11,288 bases of DNA, taken from assembly GCA_023248915.1 (NCBI GenBank), contig JAHFDQ010000023.1, positions 4,999-16,286 of the forward strand, read 5' to 3'. Below the pieces are notes generated by a model. That model was given only the letters and a program-made list of their open reading frames with translations. It was not told the origin of the DNA and made no database searches. A program made the translations under genes and the position numbers. Of this stretch, positions 6,884 to 11,288 are shown in pieces (the first letter of the stretch is position 1; each line of letters begins with the position of its first letter). This DNA is from Archangiaceae bacterium. Its GTDB lineage: Bacteria; Myxococcota; Myxococcia; Myxococcales; Myxococcaceae.

Positions 6884-7819
6884 ATGGTGCCGCGCATCGA
6901 GCGGTCGATCTTCGTCGCGTGTTTGGGCTGGCTGCTCCCCATCTCGAGTTGGGGCGAGGCCGCATTCGTCCAGAGTAATTACGTCGTGGGCAACGGTATC
7001 GGCCAGAGCCTCCCTCTCTCACTCACCGGGGTCACCGCCGGGAACCTGCTCGCGGTGTTCGCAACGACGGGGTCCGAGAAATACGCGATGACGTGTAGCG
7101 ACAACTTAGGGAACCCTTACACGACCATTCTAACCATCGCGGATGACGCCCACTGGCAGAAGGCGGGGATGTGTTTTGCCCCGGTCGCCGATGGCGGGGA
7201 CGTGACGATCACCGTCAACTTCGAGGTAGCAGTCAATTTCCGCGGGGCGCTCGTTCACGAAATCAGCGGCGTCGCGCTTTCGGGTCAGCCCGACGCCTTC
7301 GCGATGAAGGTTCAGAACGATGCAGGCACAACCACCGACGAGGTTACGAGTGGTTCGTTGACGACGAAATTGAACGGAGACTACGTCTTCTCGGCGACGG
7401 TGCTTGACGGCCCCCAGAACTGTACTCAGACAGTAATTGAGGGTACCGGTTTTACCCGGAGGAGGTCCCCGGGCTGCGAGAACATATTTCAGTTGCTGTC
7501 GGAAGACCTGGTCCAGTCCGACGCAGGTTCTATCAGCGGAACATTCACGCTCAGTTCGGCCACCTCGACGATAACGGGCGCCGCGGCCTTCAAGCCGCTC
7601 GTCCCGCCCGACGGGGCAGCCGCAGACGGTGGCAGCGCAAACCCGAGCGCGTCCGACGCTTCGGCAATGCCACCTTCCGGCGGGCCCTCTAACTTCGAAT
7701 ACCGCGCCACGGCCTGCGGGTGCTCTCACGGCCGGCGCGGCGACATGGTTCTACTCGTGTTCCTCACCCTTCTTTCACCGCGCATGAAGAGAGAGGCGCG
7801 CCCGGTCAAGACAGGCTGA
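6884..7819 (+). CDS. Secreted beta-sandwich protein with degenerate MYXO-CTERM-like tail
   Basis: This 311-residue exported protein has a likely ATG at 6884 behind GGGGAAGG. GTG 6863 in the same frame, with AGGG 7 bases upstream, would add 7 residues. The signal peptide has a short basic start (MVPRIER) and the core SIFVACLGWLLPIS, with cleavage near GEA-AF. The body holds LTGVTAGNLLAVFA, CSDNLGNPYTT, GMCFAPVADGGDVTITV and HEISGVALSG. This is a pattern common in uncharacterised extracellular beta-sandwich proteins, where a VTAGNLL strand, a DxxGN turn and an xxxEISG strand recur. A low-complexity Ala/Ser/Pro/Asp spacer follows, then ATACGCSHGRRGDMVLLVFL with a basic end: a CGC motif, hydrophobic stretch and basic residues like a worn MYXO-CTERM signal. 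GC content is lower than its neighbours (6 of every 12 bases in 7081-7140 are G/C, against 47 of 60 in 9241-9300), which suggests transfer. Function unknown. Confidence 0.75.
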   Translation: MVPRIERSIFVACLGWLLPISSWGEAAFVQSNYVVGNGIGQSLPLSLTGVTAGNLLAVFATTGSEKYAMTCSDNLGNPYTTILTIADDAHWQKAGMCFAPVADGGDVTITVNFEVAVNFRGALVHEISGVALSGQPDAFAMKVQNDAGTTTDEVTSGSLTTKLNGDYVFSATVLDGPQNCTQTVIEGTGFTRRRSPGCENIFQLLSEDLVQSDAGSISGTFTLSSATSTITGAAAFKPLVPPDGAAADGGSANPSASDASAMPPSGGPSNFEYRATACGCSHGRRGDMVLLVFLTLLSPRMKREARPVKTG

Positions 7820-8181
7820 AGCGACTCGTCAGGGGACCGGTTCGCCGGCCAAGTGCGCGTCGACACCCCGACCGCCGAGGACCCGCACCGCGTCGAAGCG
7901 AACGTCAAGCTCAGCGTGATGGCCCTGTCGCCAAAAGCGCGTGAACGAGGTCCGAGCCGGCGACACCTGGCACAACCTTGTCGCGCAACTCGACACCGTC
8001 GAGGCCGTCGGGCACGGGCGGGGAGAGACGCGAGTCCGCCAGACGACCGAGGCCCGCGCCTGTCAAGGTCGGGCCGAGCGAAGGGCTTCGCCTTGGCTCC
8101 CTCGGCGGGCGCTCGGCGCGATTTCTCGGCGCCGGCCGGGCCGGGTAATGTGTCCGCCCTCGTGAGGCCGGCCCGAAGCCG
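7820..8181. other. Gene-poor region with protein-like fragments
   Basis: I find no gene I would defend in these 362 bp. On the plus strand, 7820-7951 reads a plausible fragment (GDRFAGQV, then PTAEDPHRVEANVKLSVMAL). On the minus strand of the same bases there are also protein-like pieces ending HLAGEPVP before a stop. The two cannot both be real, and neither has a start and stop of sensible length. The second dispersed repeat lies at 8074-8111. The segment is best read as eroded coding DNA plus the upstream region of the oxidoreductase gene; no clear promoter is visible. Confidence 0.45.
8074..8111 (+). repeat. Dispersed short repeat, copy 2
   Basis: This is the second copy of the 38-bp repeat at 6656-6693. 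It contains a perfect 6-bp hairpin, GCGAAG-GG-CTTCGC (8078-8091). It lies about 70 bp before the start of the oxidoreductase gene. Confidence 0.7.
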
Positions 8182-11100
8182 ATGGCGAACCTGAACCCTA
8201 CCCAAGACGCGCTGCTGTCCGCCCAGGTGGGCCGGCGCGAGCTCTTGCTCGGCAACGAGGCCGTGGTGCGCGGCGCCATCGAGGCCGGGGTGCGTCTGGT
8301 GTCGGGTTACCCGGGCACTCCCGCGTCAGAGGTCGGCGACACGTTCTTCCGCCTCAAGGAAGCCCTCGGCATCTCGTTCGAGTACTCGGTGAACGAGAAG
8401 ATTGCGCTCGAGCTCGCCTTCGGCGCCAGCCTCACCGGCACCCGCGCGCTCGTCAGCATGAAGCACCTCGGCCTGTCGTCCGCGGCCGACCCGCTCTCCA
8501 CCATGCCGTACATCGGCGTCGTCGGCGGCCTGGTCATCGTGTCGGCGGCCGACCCCGGCTGCCTCACCAGTCCCAACGAGCAGGACCAGCGGCACCTGGG
8601 GCGCATGTTCGGCATTCCCACGCTCGACCCGTCGACGCCCGACGAAGCGCGGCGGATGACTCGCTTCGCCTTCGAGCTGTCCGAGAAGAGCGAGCTGCCG
8701 GTGCTGCTGCGCATCACCACCCGGGTTTGCCACACCCGCGCTCCGGTGACGTTCGACGCCCTGGCGGGCCGGCGCCCGAAGGGCGTCTTCCGCCGCGACC
8801 CGGGCCGCTTCGTCCCGACCCCCAACAACGCGCGCCGCATGCGCGAGGCCTTGCAGGGCCGGCTCGACCGGGCGTGCGAGCTGTTGACCGCCTCGCCGTT
8901 CAACGTCTGCGTCGAGCCCGCGTCTCGGCCGGCGAAGGGGCCGCGCCGCGGGTTGGTGGCCACCGGCGCCGCGCGCAACGCGGTGCGCGACGTGGTGTCG
9001 AGGGTGGACCTGGGGGTGCCGGTGCTCGAGCTCGGCGCCATGCACCCGCTGCCGCACGAGCTCATCGTCCCGTTCGTCCGCGAGCTGGACGAGCTGCTGG
9101 TGGTGGAAGAGCTGACCCCGTACCTCGAGGACTCGCTCCTCGCCATCGCGCATCACTACTCCGTGCCGGTGAAGATTCACGGCAAGCGCGACGGCGCCAT
9201 GCCCTGGCCGTTCGAGCTCGAACCGGACGAGGTCGAGGCGCGCGTGCGCGAGTTTCTCGGGCTGCCGAAGTCCAGCGGCGCGGTCGGGCACGCGGCGCCG
9301 TTGCCGGCCGCGCCCGAACGGCCGCCGGTGCTCTGCGCTGGTTGCCCCCACCGGAACACCTTCCACGCCATCACCGCCGTGTTCGGCCAGCAGGTCGTCT
9401 ACGTCAGCGACATCGGCTGCTACACGCTGGGCGCCAACCCGCCGCACGGGGCCGGCGACGTGCTGTTGGCCATGGGGTCGTCCCTGCCCATGGCCGCCGG
9501 CATCGCCCGCTCGACCGGCGAGCGCACGGTGGCGTTCATCGGCGACTCGTCCTTCTTCCACTCGGGAATGCCGGCGCTGCTCGACGCGGTGCAGAACGAC
9601 GACGACGTGGTGCTGGTGGTGATGGACAACGACATCACTGCCATGACCGGGTTTCAGCCGAGCCCTGGTACGCCCTCCGCCGGCCAGTCCGGGGTCAAGC
9701 GCCACATCGCCGACGTCGCCCGCGCCATCGGAGTGAAGGACGTGGCGGTGGTCGACCCGGCGGACGTCGCGGCGACGCTGCGCGCCTTCGAGCACGCCAA
9801 GGCCTCGCGCCACCTGTCGCTGGTGGTCGCGGAAGGGCCCTGCGCCGTGCTGGCTCAGCGCGGAGGCGCGCGACCGGCGGACCTCGCCGCGCCGAGCGTC
9901 GACGGCGAGCGATGCCACACCTGCGGAATGTCCGAGGCGGGGCTGCACTGCGGGCTCGAGCCGTCCGTCGCCGTGCAGCGGAGAATGGCGGTGCAGCGGG
10001 CCGGAGGCCCGGTGGCGCTGCCGGCGATTACGGGCGAGGGGCCGTCGCGAGGGATGGTGGCGCGCGAGAAGGTGCCCGAGACTTCGCCGTGCTCGCTGGA
10101 GTGCCCGCTCGGCATCTGCATTCCCGCGTACGTCGGTGCCATCGCGGCGAACGAGCCCGAGCGCGCGTTGCAGGCGGTCGCCCTGAGGGCGGCGCTGCCG
10201 TCGGTCTGCTCGCACATCTGCCACCGGCCGTGCGAATCGGTGTGCGTGCTCACCGAGAGCGGGGGGCGCTCGGTCGCCATCAACGAGCTGAAGAGGTTTC
10301 TCACCGAGCGCGGGCAGCCGGGTCTGTCAGGACGGGCCGTCGCCGCTCAGCGTGCCGGCTCGGTGACCGTCGCCGTGGTAGGCGCCGGGCCGGCGGGCCT
10401 CGCCGCCGCGCGCGAGCTCGCGCGCCGGGGCTACGCGCCGACGTTGTTCGACGCGCGCGCGCGACCCGGAGGAATGCTCGAGTACGCGGTGCCCGAGTAT
10501 CGGCTACCGCGCCATGTGCTGCGCCGCGACATTGACGCCGTGCTCGCGGAAGGCGTGAAGTTCGAGGGCGGCAAGAGGCTGGGCACCGACTTCTCGCTCG
10601 CCGACTTGCGCCAGCGGGGCTTCGGGGCGGTCTTGCTGGCGCTCGGCGCTCAGCGGGCGACGCGGCCGGCGGTGCCGGGAGCGGCCGCGGAACACGCCAC
10701 CGATGCGCTGGCATTTCTCGCCGCGCCACCGGCGCTGAAAGGCGAGAGGGTGGTGGTGGTGGGCGGAGGCGACGTGGCGGTGGACGCCGCGCGCGTCGCC
10801 GTGCGCCAGGGCGCGGAGTCGGTGACGCTGATCTTCCCCGAGCCCGAGGCGCAGATGGCCGCCGCGCGGGACTGCGTCGAGGGCGCGAGGGCCGAGGGCG
10901 TCGCCCTGGCCGCGGGCCAGGCCGTGGTCGAGGTACGCCCCGGAGGCGTCGCTGCCGGTCGGGTCGTCGGCTTCGCGCGCGGGGCCGAGGGCGCGGTCCG
11001 GTGGGACAGGGTGGAGGACGTCCGCGAGGTCGCCGCTACCCGCGTCATCTTCGCGACAGGCCAGCGACCCGTGCTCGAGGGGCTCGACCTTCCGGCGGGC

Positions 11101-11288
11101 CTCATTCGCGGCCAGGAACGCCTCGCGGGTGACGAGCTTGGACGAACCGAGCTGCCGTGGCTCTTCGTCGCCGGCGACGCGGTGACCGGGCCGAGCACGG
11201 TGACCGACGCCATGGCGGCTGGAGTGCTGGCGGCCTACGCCGTCGACGAACGGCTCGCGGCGGACCGGGCGTCCGTCCGTCCTCCGGC
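8182..11288 (+). CDS. iorA: IorA-like 2-oxoacid:ferredoxin oxidoreductase alpha subunit fused to a GltD-like NAD(P)H/FAD module (3' end outside window)
   Basis: One frame from ATG 8182 stays open to the last base, 1035 codons plus. Residues 1-570 are an indolepyruvate:ferredoxin oxidoreductase alpha chain: GYPGTPASEV (42-51), NEKIALELA (from 71) in the pyrimidine-binding domain, CAGCPHR (385-391), GDSSFFHSG (454-462) and DNDITAMTGFQPSPG (482-496) in the thiamine-diphosphate domain. These enzymes decarboxylate aryl 2-oxoacids to acyl-CoA, with electrons going to ferredoxin. The usual C-terminal 2x[4Fe-4S] ferredoxin domain is absent; only C578, C581 and C590 remain there. A GltD-like module follows: cysteine motifs C637-x3-C641-x4-C646 and C676-x3-C680-x3-C684-x3-C688, FAD loop GAGPAG (734-739), nucleotide loop GGGDVAVDAAR (from 861) and closing FAD motif AGDAVTGPSTVTDAM (997-1011). 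The product probably exchanges electrons between a 2-oxoacid and NAD(P)H or ferredoxin. An IorB gamma partner is not seen and may lie downstream. It follows a gene-poor gap, so it likely starts its own transcript. Confidence 0.88.
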   Translation, partial: MANLNPTQDALLSAQVGRRELLLGNEAVVRGAIEAGVRLVSGYPGTPASEVGDTFFRLKEALGISFEYSVNEKIALELAFGASLTGTRALVSMKHLGLSSAADPLSTMPYIGVVGGLVIVSAADPGCLTSPNEQDQRHLGRMFGIPTLDPSTPDEARRMTRFAFELSEKSELPVLLRITTRVCHTRAPVTFDALAGRRPKGVFRRDPGRFVPTPNNARRMREALQGRLDRACELLTASPFNVCVEPASRPAKGPRRGLVATGAARNAVRDVVSRVDLGVPVLELGAMHPLPHELIVPFVRELDELLVVEELTPYLEDSLLAIAHHYSVPVKIHGKRDGAMPWPFELEPDEVEARVREFLGLPKSSGAVGHAAPLPAAPERPPVLCAGCPHRNTFHAITAVFGQQVVYVSDIGCYTLGANPPHGAGDVLLAMGSSLPMAAGIARSTGERTVAFIGDSSFFHSGMPALLDAVQNDDDVVLVVMDNDITAMTGFQPSPGTPSAGQSGVKRHIADVARAIGVKDVAVVDPADVAATLRAFEHAKASRHLSLVVAEGPCAVLAQRGGARPADLAAPSVDGERCHTCGMSEAGLHCGLEPSVAVQRRMAVQRAGGPVALPAITGEGPSRGMVAREKVPETSPCSLECPLGICIPAYVGAIAANEPERALQAVALRAALPSVCSHICHRPCESVCVLTESGGRSVAINELKRFLTERGQPGLSGRAVAAQRAGSVTVAVVGAGPAGLAAARELARRGYAPTLFDARARPGGMLEYAVPEYRLPRHVLRRDIDAVLAEGVKFEGGKRLGTDFSLADLRQRGFGAVLLALGAQRATRPAVPGAAAEHATDALAFLAAPPALKGERVVVVGGGDVAVDAARVAVRQGAESVTLIFPEPEAQMAAARDCVEGARAEGVALAAGQAVVEVRPGGVAAGRVVGFARGAEGAVRWDRVEDVREVAATRVIFATGQRPVLEGLDLPAGLIRGQERLAGDELGRTELPWLFVAGDAVTGPSTVTDAMAAGVLAAYAVDERLAADRASVRPP

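Noticed and set aside
8326..10224. A 632-codon minus-strand frame
   Set aside because: It is antisense to the IorA-GltD gene, whose motifs are unmistakable; the minus translation has no recognisable domain and is rich in R, H and A.
8727..10535. A 602-codon plus-strand frame in another phase
   Set aside because: It overlaps the IorA-GltD frame completely and is arginine-rich low complexity without motifs.

Overview
The window looks like chromosomal DNA from a high-GC deltaproteobacterial lineage, most likely Myxococcota. The evidence is GC content of about 70% by eye, strong G/C bias at third codon positions, and a secreted protein (2258-4528) that ends in a MYXO-CTERM-like tail. A second secreted protein (6884-7819) has a weaker version of that tail. 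No rRNA, tRNA or CRISPR array was seen.

Layout. The left edge (1-693) holds the 3' part of a BcrD/BadG-type gene, an ATP-hydrolysing [4Fe-4S] activator subunit of class I benzoyl-CoA reductase. A 540-bp gap (694-1233) carries a long, nearly perfect inverted repeat and a possible minus-strand gene stub. A translationally coupled pair follows (1234-2075): an AbiEii-like nucleotidyltransferase broken by an in-frame TGA and apparently missing its catalytic segment, then an intact small partner. At 2258-4528 is a large secreted VWA/Cys-rich surface protein with eight exact 90-bp repeat units. It converges, across a strong hairpin, on a minus-strand beta-rich protein resembling DUF6209 (4641-5324). 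A divergent DAO-family FAD oxidoreductase follows (5470-6582). Next come a recombinase remnant and the first copy of a short dispersed repeat, a lower-GC exported protein (6884-7819), and a second gene-poor gap (7820-8181) with the other repeat copy. The right edge (8182 to end) is a large IorA-like 2-oxoacid:ferredoxin oxidoreductase alpha subunit fused to a GltD-like NAD(P)H/FAD module, open at the window end.

How the genes fit together. The two edge genes could belong to one physiology. BcrD-type subunits spend ATP and reduced ferredoxin to dearomatise benzoyl-CoA. 2-Oxoacid:ferredoxin oxidoreductases linked to GltD-like NAD(P)H modules are known electron suppliers in anaerobic aromatic degraders. 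Between them is accessory DNA: a decayed toxin-like gene, a recombinase scar, short dispersed repeats and lower-GC surface-protein DNA. I infer an anaerobic aromatic/amino-acid metabolism neighbourhood interrupted by mobile and surface-protein genes. The link between the two edge genes is not proven by this window.
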